A stretch of 53,502 bases of DNA from Jeotgalibacillus campisalis. GTDB lineage: Bacteria; Bacillota; Bacilli; Bacillales; Jeotgalibacillaceae. Under the pieces are notes generated by a model. It worked only from the letters and a program-made list of their open reading frames with translations, was not told the origin of the DNA and searched no databases. Within the stretch, counting starts at the first letter, position 1, and the number at the start of each line of letters is the position of its first letter. Of the stretch, positions 36,028 to 46,748 are shown piece after piece. The stretch spans positions 1 through 53,502 of the forward strand of contig NZ_JXRR01000004.1 of NCBI RefSeq assembly GCF_000829515.1. Reading direction: 5' to 3'. The translations under genes were made by a program, and so were the position numbers.

Positions 36028-38475
36028 ATGGAGAATGTACATGAGGTAAACATGAAAGTGGCGAATTCAATTTCTTTGATGCAGGCCAAGAAGAGAATAC
36101 CTAAGTGGAAGAACGCAATTAGCCTGCTGCTGGTCCATTGGATGGTTCACAAAGGCATCCTTCATATTTTAGTCGGTCTTTTACTGGGACGAGCCTTATT
36201 TTTATCGCAATTTACTCCTTTCGCCTTACCAATGTTCGCCGTTATGTTTGTAGCGAGCCGTGAAAAGTCACTGGTTGTTATGCTGGGACTGGTAGTCGGA
36301 GCCTCCTCACTTGGGATCTGGCAAGGAGTTTACACCCTATCAACCATCCTATTGTTTTATCTTGCTTCTCTGATCGTGAGGCAAAAAATAAAAACCAGCC
36401 GTTTTATTTTGGCAGGGGTGGTGGCAGGGTCGGTGATTGTAGCCAGGAGTATCTATTTAAGTATAGAGCTTCCTGAAGTTTTCACCTGGGTGGATGGGGT
36501 AATGGTCGCCTTCGAGGCGGTGCTTGCTGGCGTTTTGACCCTTGTCTTTCTACAAGGGTACCAGCTGCTAACGAAAACACGAAAGAGGACATATGCTCCG
36601 GAAGAAATGGTGGCCATTGCGATTGTAGTAGCCTCAATTGCTACAGGACTAATTGGTTTCACAGTAGGCGGTCTCGCCATGGATCACGTACTGACACGAT
36701 ATGTGGTGATTATTGCGGCCTTAGCTGCTGGGGCCATGGTAGGATCAACGGTGGGCATTGTAACAGGACTGGTGTTTTGTCTAGCCTCAGTGGCTCATTT
36801 GCCAGAGGTGGCCGTCCTTGCTGTAGCCGGATTGTTAGGTGGATTAATGAAAAATGGAAAAGCAACGGGTGTGGTGCTTGGATTGATGATGGCTACATTA
36901 TTAATGGGGCTATTCATGAATCAAGGAGCGCAGCTTGAATATTCATTATACGAATCCGCCGTCGCTGCCATGGCCGTATTTTTAACGCCGAAGCGTTTTG
37001 TTTTTGCTATTTCAAGAAATATACCGGGGTCCACAGAACATGAGCTGGACCAGCAGCTTTACGCCCGTAACGTAAGGGATGCCACCGCTGAAAAAGTAGA
37101 AAAATTTTCAGGTGTGTTTGAAACGCTGGCGAAAAGTTTTGAGTGTGCAGATAAAGAAGCAGAAACAGCCGTCACCGCTGTTTCTCTCGATAATACGTTA
37201 AGCAGAGTGACAGAGAGCACCTGCCAAATGTGCTTTAAAAAAGATTATTGCTGGTCTACCCACTTTGATCGAACTTACGATTGGATGAAAGAATTGGCAA
37301 ATCCAGTTGACAATAAACCACCGCAGCCATGGCAGAGTTATTGTGTAAAAGCAGAACAGGTTCAGACTGCTTTTGAGGAGGAGTATGCGGACCGGGCGGC
37401 TAAACTGCAAATGAAAAAACAAATGATGGAAAGCAATCAATTTGTATCCAACCAGCTTAAGGGACTGGCGACCGTGATGAAGGACTTTGCTTCTGATCTT
37501 CAGCGGGAAACTCAAAAACATGATAAGCAAGAGGAAGAAATGCTTCATGCCTTAATTGAATTTGGCATACATGTAGATAATGTAGATATTCATAGTTTAG
37601 ATTACGGTCATATTGACGTGGATGTGATGCTGCCTTTTGTAGAAAAGCATGGGGAATGCGAAAAGCTGATTGCCCCAATGCTTTCTTCCATTCTCAAAGA
37701 AACCATTGTGGTTCATCAAAGAGTTGAGATTCCATCGCCATACGAAGGGATGGTGGTGACATTTAGATCATCTAAAGCATTTAAAGTAGGTGTGGGGATC
37801 GCTCATGCAGCTCATGGAGGAGGGCTCATTTCCGGCGACAGTCACGCGGCAGTTCATTTACATGGCGGGAAATATGCGATTGCGATAAGCGATGGGATGG
37901 GGAATGGAGAAAAAGCGAGAATGGAAAGTGATGAAACCATTCAGCTATTACGGCAGATGCTGCAAGCCGGAATAGAAGAGGAGCTGGCGATAAAATCCGT
38001 TAATTCCATTCTGACTGTAAAGCGCACCAGCGACATGTATTCAACAGTAGATCTGGCGATGATTGACTTGCAAAATGCAAAAGCGAAATTCTTAAAAGTA
38101 GGCTCAGTGCCAAGCTATATCAAAAGAGGGAAAACAGTTAAAACAATTGAAGCAAGCAATCTGCCGATGGGATTTTTCAGTGAACTGGATATGGAGGTGC
38201 TTGAGGATCAACTTAAGGCAGGGGATTTATTAATCATGCTAAGCGATGGAGTGCTGGATGGACCGCGCTTTATTGAAAATCCGGAAAGATGGATTAAACG
38301 GCAAATATCCGAACTGAAAACAAGCGATCCGCAGGAAGTTGCAGATACATTAATGGAGGCGGCAGTGCGCACTTCAGGAGGGGAGATCGAGGACGATATG
38401 ACGATTATGGTCGTCCAACTGCAGCATGAATTGCCTAAATGGGCAGCGATTCCCGCGGTTATTAAGACGGGATAA
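36028..38475 (+). CDS. spoIIE: Stage II sporulation phosphatase SpoIIE
   Basis: The 815-residue protein has an N-terminal domain with about ten membrane segments (about 45-330). A central region (about 330-590) mediates FtsZ interaction and oligomerisation. The C-terminal PP2C phosphatase has catalytic aspartates D622 (ISDGMGNG), D740 (LSDGVLDG) and D789/D790 (EDDMTIMV). It dephosphorylates SpoIIAA to activate SigF in the forespore and shifts the division septum toward the pole. AAGGAGTGGAG precedes the ATG. The usual neighbours yabS and yabT are missing; tilS follows. Confidence 0.96.
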   Translation: MENVHEVNMKVANSISLMQAKKRIPKWKNAISLLLVHWMVHKGILHILVGLLLGRALFLSQFTPFALPMFAVMFVASREKSLVVMLGLVVGASSLGIWQGVYTLSTILLFYLASLIVRQKIKTSRFILAGVVAGSVIVARSIYLSIELPEVFTWVDGVMVAFEAVLAGVLTLVFLQGYQLLTKTRKRTYAPEEMVAIAIVVASIATGLIGFTVGGLAMDHVLTRYVVIIAALAAGAMVGSTVGIVTGLVFCLASVAHLPEVAVLAVAGLLGGLMKNGKATGVVLGLMMATLLMGLFMNQGAQLEYSLYESAVAAMAVFLTPKRFVFAISRNIPGSTEHELDQQLYARNVRDATAEKVEKFSGVFETLAKSFECADKEAETAVTAVSLDNTLSRVTESTCQMCFKKDYCWSTHFDRTYDWMKELANPVDNKPPQPWQSYCVKAEQVQTAFEEEYADRAAKLQMKKQMMESNQFVSNQLKGLATVMKDFASDLQRETQKHDKQEEEMLHALIEFGIHVDNVDIHSLDYGHIDVDVMLPFVEKHGECEKLIAPMLSSILKETIVVHQRVEIPSPYEGMVVTFRSSKAFKVGVGIAHAAHGGGLISGDSHAAVHLHGGKYAIAISDGMGNGEKARMESDETIQLLRQMLQAGIEEELAIKSVNSILTVKRTSDMYSTVDLAMIDLQNAKAKFLKVGSVPSYIKRGKTVKTIEASNLPMGFFSELDMEVLEDQLKAGDLLIMLSDGVLDGPRFIENPERWIKRQISELKTSDPQEVADTLMEAAVRTSGGEIEDDMTIMVVQLQHELPKWAAIPAVIKTG

Positions 38476-38495
38476 AAAGAGAAAACGGAAATAGT

Positions 38496-38526
38496 AGGAG
38501 GTGGTATGAAAAAATTGATACAATAA
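38496..38526 (+). other. Strong ribosome binding site with a 5-residue ORF before tilS
   Basis: AGGAGGTGGT precedes ATG AAA AAA TTG ATA CAA TAA. The same bases contain TGATACAAT, an extended -10 for tilS. It may be a leftover of a deleted gene (yabS is expected here), a leader peptide, or just the tilS promoter. Confidence 0.4.
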
Positions 38527-38567
38527 AAGAGAAAACCCTAACGAGGACCGGAAAAGGTGAACAGCAC

Positions 38568-39986
38568 ATGAAAGAAATTCTGAATAAAATTCATTCCTAT
38601 ATAGATGAACAGGATCTATTTGAAGATGGAGATAAAGTCATCGCAGCGGTTTCAGGGGGACCGGACTCGATGGCTCTTCTTCATTATTTGCTTCATCATG
38701 CAAAAAAACAGATCAACATTGAGGTAGCTCATGTTGATCATATGCTGAGAGGAGCTGGGTCGGAACAAGATGCAATCTTTGTAGAAACGTATTGCCGCAA
38801 GCAGGGAGTTCCCTATCACCATGCTTCTTTAAACGTTAAGAAAAAAATGGAGACAGATGGCATAGGCATACAAGAAGCAGCCAGGGCTGTCCGTTACGCG
38901 TATTTAAAGGAGATTATGGTAGAAACCCGCGCCTCAAAGCTGGTTCTTGGCCATCATGGGGACGATCAGGCTGAAACGGTTCTGTTTCGCCTGGTTCGCG
39001 GATCTACGATGAAAGGGCGGGCAGGCATCTTGGCAAAACGGACATTTGCCGGTGGATTTCTTGTAAGGCCGCTGCTTGCTCTCACGAAAGAAGAAATAGA
39101 ACAATATTGTGAACATTATCACATCAATTATAGACAGGATCCAAGCAATGCGACAGACTCCTACACGAGAAACCGCATCAGACATCATATTATTCCATTA
39201 TTAAAAGAAGAAAACCCTTCTCTTAACGAGCAGATTAAGCGCTACACAGAAGAGGTGAGAGAGGATGAAGACTGGCTTTTACAGCAGGCAGAAGATCAAT
39301 TGCAAAAACGGATTATTGAACAAAATGATCAATTAATAAAGATAGAGCGAAAGAATTGGTGTAAGGAAGCTCCTCCTTTACAAAGGAGAATGATTCATCT
39401 AATATTGAGTTATCTTTATGCAAAAGTACCCACGTCTTTATCTTCCGCCCATACGGCTTCTGTCAGAAAGTTAATTGAGCAAAAGCATCCATCCGGAGAG
39501 CTCCACTTGCCCAAAGGCTTACTGGTTCAACGGTCGTATTCAACTGTTGCCTTTCATTTTGTTCAATCAGCTCAAGCTTTGCCATACAGCTTTCGGCTGG
39601 ATCAAAACGAAGCGATTGATCTTCCCGTAGGAGGAAAAGTGATTGCAAGAGAAGGTTTGGTGGAAGACTTAGATGAATCAATTGATTTTTGCTGGTTTGA
39701 TTCAACCGGTGTAGAGTGGCCGTTGACTGTCCGTACAAAAAAAGACGGCGATCGGATTCACCTCAAAGGGTTAAATGGATCAAAAAAAATCAAAAAAGTA
39801 TTCATCGACGAAAAAATCCCTCTTGATCTGAGAGGCCAATGGCCAATTGTTACAGATGCAAGCGGAAGGGTGCTTTGGATTCCAGGGCTGCGCACTGCAC
39901 AGGGCGTAGAAAAGCCTGCAGATGGAAACCGTGCATTTACGTTAATTCATTATAAGGATCTTCTAGGGGGACATAGTTCGTGTTGA
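38568..39986 (+). CDS. tilS: tRNA(Ile)-lysidine synthase
   Basis: The 472-residue enzyme converts C34 of the CAU-anticodon tRNA-Ile to lysidine, needed to read AUA codons. The ATP-pyrophosphatase P-loop SGGPDS is at 29-34, and [18 protein letters not shown] and NRIRHHIIP follow. The C-terminal domains of the long TilS type are present from about 240. Start ATG follows AAAAGGTGAAC. It overlaps hprT by 7 bases. Confidence 0.95.
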   Translation: MKEILNKIHSYIDEQDLFEDGDKVIAAVSGGPDSMALLHYLLHHAKKQINIEVAHVDHMLRGAGSEQDAIFVETYCRKQGVPYHHASLNVKKKMETDGIGIQEAARAVRYAYLKEIMVETRASKLVLGHHGDDQAETVLFRLVRGSTMKGRAGILAKRTFAGGFLVRPLLALTKEEIEQYCEHYHINYRQDPSNATDSYTRNRIRHHIIPLLKEENPSLNEQIKRYTEEVREDEDWLLQQAEDQLQKRIIEQNDQLIKIERKNWCKEAPPLQRRMIHLILSYLYAKVPTSLSSAHTASVRKLIEQKHPSGELHLPKGLLVQRSYSTVAFHFVQSAQALPYSFRLDQNEAIDLPVGGKVIAREGLVEDLDESIDFCWFDSTGVEWPLTVRTKKDGDRIHLKGLNGSKKIKKVFIDEKIPLDLRGQWPIVTDASGRVLWIPGLRTAQGVEKPADGNRAFTLIHYKDLLGGHSSC

Positions 39987-40528
39987 ATCAGGATATTGAG
40001 AAAGTGTTGTATACAGAAGAGCAGCTTCAGGAAAAAATTAAGGAGCTGGGAGGCGAGTTGACAGAGGCGTACAAGGACTCTTACCCGCTTGCCATCGGCG
40101 TCTTAAAAGGAGCTCTTCCATTTATGGCAGATTTGATTAAACGTATGGATGTTTACTTGGAAATGGATTTTATGGATGTATCCAGCTACGGAAACTCTAC
40201 TGTTTCGTCGGGCGAAGTTAAGATCATCAAGGATTTAAATACGAAGGTAGAGGGCAGGGATATTCTCATCTTAGAGGATATTATCGACAGCGGTCTTACG
40301 CTGAGCTATTTAGTCGATCTGTTTAAATACCGCAAAGCAAAATCAATTAAGATTGTGACGCTGCTGGATAAGCCGTCAGGCCGGGTAGCAGATATTAAAG
40401 CTGATTATGTTGGTTTTATTGTGCCGGATGCTTTTGTTGTAGGATACGGACTTGATTATGCGGAACGCTACCGAAACCTCCCATATATCGGTATATTAAA
40501 GCCTGAAATTTACACGGATGCTGAGTAA
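39980..40528 (+). CDS. hprT: Hypoxanthine phosphoribosyltransferase
   Basis: Salvages hypoxanthine and guanine to IMP and GMP with PRPP. The 182-residue protein has the PRPP-binding motif [10 protein letters not shown] (99-108), [18 protein letters not shown], and [16 protein letters not shown] at the C-terminus. GTG 39980 begins within the tilS stop region. In Bacillus HprT and TilS interact and the pair regulates ftsH expression, and the same order is seen here. Confidence 0.96.
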   Translation: MLNQDIEKVLYTEEQLQEKIKELGGELTEAYKDSYPLAIGVLKGALPFMADLIKRMDVYLEMDFMDVSSYGNSTVSSGEVKIIKDLNTKVEGRDILILEDIIDSGLTLSYLVDLFKYRKAKSIKIVTLLDKPSGRVADIKADYVGFIVPDAFVVGYGLDYAERYRNLPYIGILKPEIYTDAE

Positions 40529-40583
40529 TGACTGCTCATTTTAAAGCGCCGTATATAAAGTGTGCAGCCGCGGGTCATAATGG

Positions 40584-40611
40584 TTGTCATGCTTTATTTC
40601 ACTATGATACT
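40584..40611 (+). promoter_or_regulatory. Candidate sigma-A promoter of ftsH
   Basis: TTGTCA, 16 bp, GATACT lies in the 123-base hprT-ftsH gap. The -10 is a weak match. Confidence 0.4.
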
Positions 40612-40651
40612 ATTGGTATTAGTTTCTTTAACCGTGGGGAGGAGGTAAGGG

Positions 40652-42682
40652 ATGAACCGGATATTTCGTAACACGATATTTTATCTATTAGTATTCCTGG
40701 TAATCATCGGGATTGTTGGTTTGTTTAACAGCGGAAACCAGCCCGACCAGGAACTCACATACGGCGAATTCATAAGCTCACTTGAAAATGGTGAGATCAC
40801 TGAAATTGACATTCAGCCGAACCGAAGCGTTTATAACGTTGTAGGGCAAAAAAGTGGATATGCAGAAGACGAGTATTTCGTCACGAACATTCCATTAGAA
40901 AGCAGCGTACTTGAAACCATTGACGAGGTTGCAGCAGAAACGACTGAAGTTACTGTGTTAGAGGCGCCTGAAACGAGCGGATGGGTCACATTTCTTACGA
41001 CAATTATTCCTTTCGTTATCATATTTATCCTTTTCTTCTTCTTATTAAACCAGGCACAAGGAGGCGGCGGAGGCCGCGTCATGAACTTTGGTAAAAGTAA
41101 AGCAAAGCTTTATACAGAAGAAAAGAAAAAAGTCCGCTTTAAAGATGTAGCGGGTGCAGATGAAGAAAAGCAAGAGCTTGTGGAAGTCGTTGATTTCCTT
41201 AAAGACCCTCGTAAATTCACAGATGTTGGGGCACGTATACCTAAAGGGATTCTTTTAGTAGGTCCTCCAGGTACAGGTAAAACATTGCTTGCCCGTGCAG
41301 CAGCCGGTGAAGCCGGTGTGCCGTTCTTCTCGATCTCAGGTTCTGATTTCGTTGAGATGTTTGTCGGTGTCGGTGCTTCCCGTGTACGTGATTTATTTGA
41401 AAATGCAAAGAAGAACGCACCATGTATCATCTTTATAGATGAAATTGATGCGGTAGGCCGTCAGCGTGGAGCCGGACTTGGAGGAGGCCACGATGAGCGT
41501 GAGCAGACTCTGAATCAGCTTTTAGTTGAAATGGATGGCTTCGGCGGAAATGAAGGAATCATTATGATTGCTGCAACAAACCGTCCGGACATCCTTGACC
41601 CTGCCCTTCTTCGTCCAGGCCGTTTTGACCGTCAAATTACCGTTGACCGTCCGGACCTTGCAGGTCGTGAAGCAGTATTAAAAGTACATGCTCGAAATAA
41701 ACCGTTAAACGATAATATTAACTTGAAAGCAATTGCTCAGCGTACACCAGGTTTCTCAGGGGCAGACCTTGAAAACCTCTTGAATGAAGCTGCGCTCGTT
41801 GCCGCAAGACGCGACAAGCAGGCAATAGATATGACGGATATTGATGAAGCTACCGACCGCGTTATCGCAGGTCCGGCTAAAAAAAGCCGCGTAATTTCTC
41901 AAAAAGAGCGAAAAATTGTCGCTTTTCACGAATCTGGTCATACCATTATTGGAGTCGTGCTCGATGAAGCGGATATGGTGCATAAAGTGACCATCGTTCC
42001 ACGCGGTCAGGCTGGCGGTTATGCCGTTATGCTTCCGAAAGAAGACCGTTACTTTATGACGCGTCCTGAGCTGCTTGATAAGATCACAGGACTTCTTGGC
42101 GGCCGTGTTGCTGAAGATATTATTTTTGGTGAAGCTTCAACAGGCGCATCAAATGACTTCCAGCGCGCGACAGGAATTGCCCGCCGAATGGTTACTGAAT
42201 TTGGCATGAGTGAAAAATTAGGTACGCTGCAATTTGGTCAGTCTCAAGGACAGGTATTCCTTGGACGGGACTTTAACAGCGAACAAAATTATTCAGATCG
42301 TATTGCTTATGAGATTGACATTGAAATTCAATCAATTATTAAAGAGTGTTACGAACGTGCGAAGACGATTCTTACAGAAAATCGCGACAAACTTGAGTTA
42401 ATTGCAGAAACATTGCTCGAAGTTGAAACGCTCGATGCTGCACAGATTAAACATCTTGTTGATCATGGAACACTTCCAGTACGTGAGCTGGTGGACGAGG
42501 ATCAAGAAGATAAAAATGAATCGACAGATGAAACGACAAAAAAACCTGTTGAAAAATCATCTGAAGAACTCTTGAAAAGCTCAAAAGGATCTAAGGGATT
42601 TAGAGGAAATCAGCCGACTGAAGAAGATGTTGAACCTCCAAAGGAAACAGATCCGATTGAAAAGACAAGAGACAAAGAGTAA
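40652..42682 (+). CDS. ftsH: ATP-dependent zinc metalloprotease FtsH
   Basis: The 676-residue membrane protease degrades misfolded membrane proteins and regulators such as Spo0E-type phosphatases. Two membrane helices (about 7-24 and 112-132) flank an extracytoplasmic domain. The AAA+ module has Walker A GPPGTGKT (204-211), DEIDAVGRQ Walker B and the arginine-finger region RPGRFDRQI. The zinc site is HESGH (426-430). The C-terminal tail is highly charged. GGGGAGGAGG precedes the ATG. Confidence 0.97.
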   Translation: MNRIFRNTIFYLLVFLVIIGIVGLFNSGNQPDQELTYGEFISSLENGEITEIDIQPNRSVYNVVGQKSGYAEDEYFVTNIPLESSVLETIDEVAAETTEVTVLEAPETSGWVTFLTTIIPFVIIFILFFFLLNQAQGGGGGRVMNFGKSKAKLYTEEKKKVRFKDVAGADEEKQELVEVVDFLKDPRKFTDVGARIPKGILLVGPPGTGKTLLARAAAGEAGVPFFSISGSDFVEMFVGVGASRVRDLFENAKKNAPCIIFIDEIDAVGRQRGAGLGGGHDEREQTLNQLLVEMDGFGGNEGIIMIAATNRPDILDPALLRPGRFDRQITVDRPDLAGREAVLKVHARNKPLNDNINLKAIAQRTPGFSGADLENLLNEAALVAARRDKQAIDMTDIDEATDRVIAGPAKKSRVISQKERKIVAFHESGHTIIGVVLDEADMVHKVTIVPRGQAGGYAVMLPKEDRYFMTRPELLDKITGLLGGRVAEDIIFGEASTGASNDFQRATGIARRMVTEFGMSEKLGTLQFGQSQGQVFLGRDFNSEQNYSDRIAYEIDIEIQSIIKECYERAKTILTENRDKLELIAETLLEVETLDAAQIKHLVDHGTLPVRELVDEDQEDKNESTDETTKKPVEKSSEELLKSSKGSKGFRGNQPTEEDVEPPKETDPIEKTRDKE

Positions 42683-42689
42683 GTTATAA

Positions 42690-42717
42690 CAGACGCCGTT
42701 CATACGGCGTCTGTTTT
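42690..42717 (+). terminator. Terminator after ftsH
   Basis: CAGACGCCGT and ACGGCGTCTG form a perfect stem around TCAT, followed by TTTTT. Confidence 0.9.
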
Positions 42718-42827
42718 TATGCAAAAAAGCAGCGATGCTAGTAGCACAGCCTGCATTTTTTGCTGAAAACTCACGATGTTCTATCCTAATCAATCCAGGC
42801 TTCTTCAATAGATTTCACATTGAATTA

Positions 42828-42836
42828 TGGTATGAT
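42828..42836 (+). promoter_or_regulatory. Candidate extended -10 promoter of coaX
   Basis: TGGTATGAT is a TGn extended -10 40 bases before the coaX start; -35 is poor. Confidence 0.5.
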
Positions 42837-42875
42837 ATTTTAAGTGTTAATAATTCTCTAGGAATGGTGAAAAAC

Positions 42876-43664
42876 ATGATATTTGTATTGGATGTTGGAA
42901 ATACAAACACGGTATTAGGTGTATATGAAGAAGATCATCTCCTATATCATTGGCGTATTGAAACAAACCGCCATAAAACGGAAGATGAATACGGGATGCT
43001 TGTAAAAAATCTATTCGAGCACGTAGGACTGTCCTATGAAGAGTTTGAGGGAATTATCATCTCGTCTGTTGTTCCGCCCATTATGTTTCCACTTGAAAGA
43101 ATGTGCCAAAAATATTTCAACCTTAAACCATTAGTGGTGGGTCCCGGAATGAAAACGGGGCTGAATATTAAATATGATAATCCGAAAGAAGTAGGGGCAG
43201 ACCGCATTGTGAATGCTGTAGCAGGCATTCAGGATCATGGAGGCTCACTGATTATTGTTGATTTTGGAACCGCCACAACGTATTGCTATATAAATGAAAG
43301 CCGCCAGTATATGGGGGGAGTGATTGCGCCTGGGATTGGCATTTCTACAGAGGCTTTGTATGCCAAGGCTGCAAAACTTCCGCGTATTGAAATAGCCCGT
43401 CCTGATCATGTTATAGGGAAAAGCACGGTTACAGCGATGCAGGCAGGGATTGTCTACGGGTATGTAGGACAGGTAGAAGGCATCGTATCCCGTATGAAAA
43501 AAGAAGCATCGGGACCAGTGAAAGTTATTGCGACAGGGGGACTTGCTTCACTAATCGCAAAGGAATCAGATGTGATTGATCATGTGGACCCTTTCTTGAC
43601 ACTTAAAGGGCTTCAATTAATTTATAAACGAAACATGGAAGATGGAAAGGAGAATGTAAGATGA
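42876..43664 (+). CDS. coaX: Type III pantothenate kinase
   Basis: The first step of CoA synthesis. The 262-residue ASKHA-fold protein has [12 protein letters not shown] (phosphate-1, D6), [20 protein letters not shown], the second Asp motif VDFGTATTY, and [11 protein letters not shown] chose ATG 42876, giving the family N-terminus and length. ATG 42864 would add four residues. The protein has the Bacillus CoaX type sequence throughout. The stop overlaps hslO by 4 bases. Confidence 0.95.
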   Translation: MIFVLDVGNTNTVLGVYEEDHLLYHWRIETNRHKTEDEYGMLVKNLFEHVGLSYEEFEGIIISSVVPPIMFPLERMCQKYFNLKPLVVGPGMKTGLNIKYDNPKEVGADRIVNAVAGIQDHGGSLIIVDFGTATTYCYINESRQYMGGVIAPGIGISTEALYAKAAKLPRIEIARPDHVIGKSTVTAMQAGIVYGYVGQVEGIVSRMKKEASGPVKVIATGGLASLIAKESDVIDHVDPFLTLKGLQLIYKRNMEDGKENVR

Positions 43665-44539
43665 AGGATTACATGGTACGGGCACTCGCTTATAACGATC
43701 ATGTCCGCGCATATGCAGTGAATACAACAGCGACGGTATCAGAGGCTCAAAAACGACATTATACATGGCCGACAGCATCAGCTGCTCTTGGTCGTGCGAT
43801 GACGGCTGGTGTTATGATGGGTGCAATGTTAAAAGGGGACAATAATCTGACGGTAAAAATTGAAGGCAAAGGCCCGATCGGTTTAATTTTAGTTGATAGC
43901 AATGCTAAAGGACAGGTGAGAGGGTATGTTACGAATCCTCATACTCATCTTGATTTGAATGCGGATGGAAAACTTGATGTCCGCGGTGCGGTAGGTACAG
44001 AAGGATCACTCACTGTCGTCAAAGATTTGGGCATGCGTGAAAATTTCACAGGTCAGGTGCCTCTTGTTTCAGGCGAGCTGGGAGAAGACTTCACGTATTA
44101 TTTTGCTACGTCTGAGCAGGTGCCTTCTTCTGTTGGGGTGGGTGTCTTAGTAAATCCGGACAACACGATTTTAGCATCCGGTGGATTTATCATTCAGTTG
44201 ATGCCTGGAGCAGACGAATCAACCATTGAAACGATTGAAAAAAGATTAAACACAATTCCGCCTGTATCAAAAATGATTCAGGAAGGATTATCACCAGAGC
44301 AGATCCTCGATACTGTTCTTGGCGAAGGCAACGTACGGGTGCTCGATGAAATGCCGGTCTCTTTCTCATGTAATTGTTCAAAAGAACGTTTTGGGACGGC
44401 TATCATCAGCCTGGGAACAGAAGAGATACGGGAAATAATTGAGGACGAAGGAAAAGCAGAAGCGCAATGCCATTTCTGCCATGAAACGTATCACTACGAT
44501 AAACAGGAATTAGAAGGCTTTTTAGCAGAGGCAAAGTAA
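43661..44539 (+). CDS. hslO: Redox-regulated chaperone Hsp33
   Basis: The 292-residue holdase is activated by oxidation. The C-terminal zinc site is C237-x-C239 and C270-x2-C273, the switch cysteines. N-terminal domain [20 protein letters not shown] and [19 protein letters not shown] fit the family. It overlaps coaX by ATGA. AAAGGAGAATGTAAG is the ribosome binding site. Confidence 0.95.
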   Translation: MKDYMVRALAYNDHVRAYAVNTTATVSEAQKRHYTWPTASAALGRAMTAGVMMGAMLKGDNNLTVKIEGKGPIGLILVDSNAKGQVRGYVTNPHTHLDLNADGKLDVRGAVGTEGSLTVVKDLGMRENFTGQVPLVSGELGEDFTYYFATSEQVPSSVGVGVLVNPDNTILASGGFIIQLMPGADESTIETIEKRLNTIPPVSKMIQEGLSPEQILDTVLGEGNVRVLDEMPVSFSCNCSKERFGTAIISLGTEEIREIIEDEGKAEAQCHFCHETYHYDKQELEGFLAEAK

Positions 44540-44541
44540 TC

Positions 44542-45450
44542 GTGATTAAATCAAATCTGCGAAACAAGCGCCTTAAAGCGAAGCCGCTCGTTTATATCAT
44601 AGGGGTCTTACTTTTAACAAATATCATAACGCTGATTGTTTTGATGACAAATCATGATTCTGATGCTGAATCTGAAGCTGTAGCAACAGTGGATGGAGAA
44701 GAAATTTCCAGGCAGGAGTGGCTGCATGCCATTGAATTACGCTATGGGAAAGAAGTACTCCAGCAATTGATTAATCAGCGTGTAATGGAGCAGTCCGCAG
44801 AAAAATACGACATCACGATTTCACAAGAAGAACTGGACCAGGAATTTTCACTACTTCGCTCTGTGCTGAATATGAACGACCAGGCTGTCCTGCCCAACGA
44901 AGAAGTATTGAAGGAACAGCTGAAAACAGAGCTGATTTTAGAAAAGCTGATCACAAGCGAAGTGCAATTCACAGAAGAAGAACGACGAAAGTATTTTGAA
45001 GAAAATCAATCCCTATTCTCGATCCCTGTTATGTACCGTCTTTCTCAAATTGTCGTAGCAACAGAGGAAGAAGCCCAGCAGGTGATACAGGAATTGTCGA
45101 ATGACTCTTCTTTTGAAGCGTTAGCCAGGGAACGCTCTATTGATGCCGCAACAGCAAGTCAAGGGGGAATGTACGGGTATATCCCGGAGGATTCCACCTC
45201 TGTGGATGAAAGAATTATCCAGGCAGCGAGTTCGCTAGACCAAGGAGACTGGTCGAATCCTGTAGAAACGAAGCAAGGATATGTAATCGTATTTTTGCAC
45301 GAAACAACTCAAGGAGTGTCATTCACTTTTGAGGAAGTGGAAGATCGCATCGAACGGCAGCTTGCGCTCGATCAATTAAATATACCGGTAACGGCTGAAT
45401 CTTTCTGGGATGAAATGCCGATCACGTGGTTTTACGGTCCTACAGAATAA
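44542..45450 (+). CDS. yacD: PrsA-like peptidyl-prolyl isomerase / foldase (YacD)
   Basis: The 302-residue protein has a basic N-terminus and one membrane anchor (about 15-35) without a lipobox Cys. A SurA-like helical region follows (about 45-150), then a parvulin PpiC domain (about 160-260: YRLSQIVVATEEEAQQVI, SQGGMYGYIPE). It probably sits outside the membrane and helps fold exported proteins. The start GTG 44542 lies 2 bases after the hslO stop with a weak ribosome binding site (AGAGGC). Confidence 0.85.
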   Translation: MIKSNLRNKRLKAKPLVYIIGVLLLTNIITLIVLMTNHDSDAESEAVATVDGEEISRQEWLHAIELRYGKEVLQQLINQRVMEQSAEKYDITISQEELDQEFSLLRSVLNMNDQAVLPNEEVLKEQLKTELILEKLITSEVQFTEEERRKYFEENQSLFSIPVMYRLSQIVVATEEEAQQVIQELSNDSSFEALARERSIDAATASQGGMYGYIPEDSTSVDERIIQAASSLDQGDWSNPVETKQGYVIVFLHETTQGVSFTFEEVEDRIERQLALDQLNIPVTAESFWDEMPITWFYGPTE

Positions 45451-45493
45451 AAACACAGAATAGAGGCATTGCGCTTCTATCTCTGTGTTTTTT
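45451..45493 (+). terminator. Terminator after yacD
   Basis: AAACACAGA-ATAGA and TCTAT-CTCTGTGTTT form a long stem followed by TTT. Confidence 0.85.
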
Positions 45494-45563
45494 AGCATAT
45501 TTTCAATAAGCGCATAAATAAATAGTACATAATAGTTGAAATCATTCTGAAAAGTTGGTAAAT

Positions 45564-45592
45564 TTGGAACATATCGAAATGCCGATTATATT
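45564..45592 (+). promoter_or_regulatory. Candidate sigma-A promoter of cysK
   Basis: TTGGAA, 17 bp, TATATT lies just before the cysK ribosome binding site, leaving a very short leader. The B. subtilis gene is under CymR control; I could not identify a CymR site with confidence. Confidence 0.55.
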
Positions 45593-45614
45593 ACTAGGGA
45601 TTAGGAGTGTGGAT

Positions 45615-46541
45615 ATGGTACGCATTGCAAATAATATTTCTGAATTGGTAGGGCAGACACCTATTGTGAAATTAAACAGGATGACAGATGAAAACTCAGC
45701 GGAGATTTATTTGAAGTTAGAGTATATGAATCCGGGAAGCAGCGTAAAAGACCGAATTGCACTTGCTATGATTGAAGCAGGAGAGCAGAGCGGCGATCTC
45801 AAAGCTGGTGACACGATTATCGAACCGACAAGCGGGAATACGGGAATTGGACTTGCTATGATTGCAGCAGCAAAGGGATACCGCACTGTACTTGTTATGC
45901 CGGAAACAATGAGTATGGAACGCCGCAATCTTCTTCGTGCATATGGTGCAGAGCTTGTACTGACACCTGGACCTGACGGGATGAAAGGCGCAATCGCTAA
46001 AGCGGAAGAAGTAGCGAAAGAAAAAGGCTACTTTATGCCACAGCAATTTAAAAACGAAGCAAATCCTGAAGTGCACCGCCGTACGACAGGTAAAGAAATT
46101 GTCGAGCAGATGGGTGACCAGCTTGATGCATTTGTATTGGGAATTGGTACGGGCGGCACGATTACAGGTGCTGGACAAGTGCTTCGCGAAAAGTATGAAA
46201 ACATTAAAATTTATGCTGTAGAGCCGACAGACTCTCCTGTCCTATCTGGAGGAAAGCCTGGGCCTCATAAAATTCAAGGGATTGGAGCAGGATTTGTTCC
46301 TGATATCCTGAATACAAAAATGTACAATGAAGTTATTCAAGTCTCGAATGAACAATCCTTTGAAACGGCGAGAAAAGCTGCGCGAGAAGAAGGGATACTT
46401 GGCGGAATCTCATCTGGAGCTGCTATTTATGCAGCGCTGAAGGTAGCGAAGGAATTAGGAAAAGGAAAAAAAGTGCTGGCAATTATTCCGAGTAATGGTG
46501 AACGTTACCTGAGCACGCCTTTGTATCAATTTGATGAATAA
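45615..46541 (+). CDS. cysK: Cysteine synthase A (O-acetylserine sulfhydrylase)
   Basis: The 308-residue PLP enzyme makes cysteine from O-acetylserine and sulfide. K45 in [11 protein letters not shown] is the cofactor lysine, [12 protein letters not shown] the asparagine loop, GTGGTITG the phosphate-binding loop, and [10 protein letters not shown] the serine region. ATG 45615 ([13 protein letters not shown]) has TTAGGAG 7 bases upstream; the longer ORF from 45555 adds 20 unrelated residues. The gene has its own promoter and terminator. Confidence 0.97.
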   Translation: MVRIANNISELVGQTPIVKLNRMTDENSAEIYLKLEYMNPGSSVKDRIALAMIEAGEQSGDLKAGDTIIEPTSGNTGIGLAMIAAAKGYRTVLVMPETMSMERRNLLRAYGAELVLTPGPDGMKGAIAKAEEVAKEKGYFMPQQFKNEANPEVHRRTTGKEIVEQMGDQLDAFVLGIGTGGTITGAGQVLREKYENIKIYAVEPTDSPVLSGGKPGPHKIQGIGAGFVPDILNTKMYNEVIQVSNEQSFETARKAAREEGILGGISSGAAIYAALKVAKELGKGKKVLAIIPSNGERYLSTPLYQFDE

Positions 46542-46588
46542 ATAAATGTAAATCGTTCCACTTATGGTGAGCAGTGGTTTCCGTTGTA

Positions 46589-46617
46589 ACAGGCCTTTTC
46601 TTAAGGCCTGTTTTTTT
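46589..46617 (+). terminator. Terminator after cysK
   Basis: ACAGGCCTT and AAGGCCTGT form a perfect stem around TTCTT, with seven T after. Confidence 0.92.
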
Positions 46618-46748
46618 GTATGTGGAAATCATCGGTTTGTCCGTTCGCACACTCCCCTGACCGATCTTGTTTAAGGTAGTTTCGGTGTATGAATGACCTG
46701 GATCGTGTATGATAAAAGATAAGACTAGAGTTTAGGAGTGACACAGGA

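Noticed and set aside
45717-46178. Minus-strand frame of 153 codons inside cysK
   Set aside because: Shadow of the cysK reading frame, cysteine-rich and without start signals.
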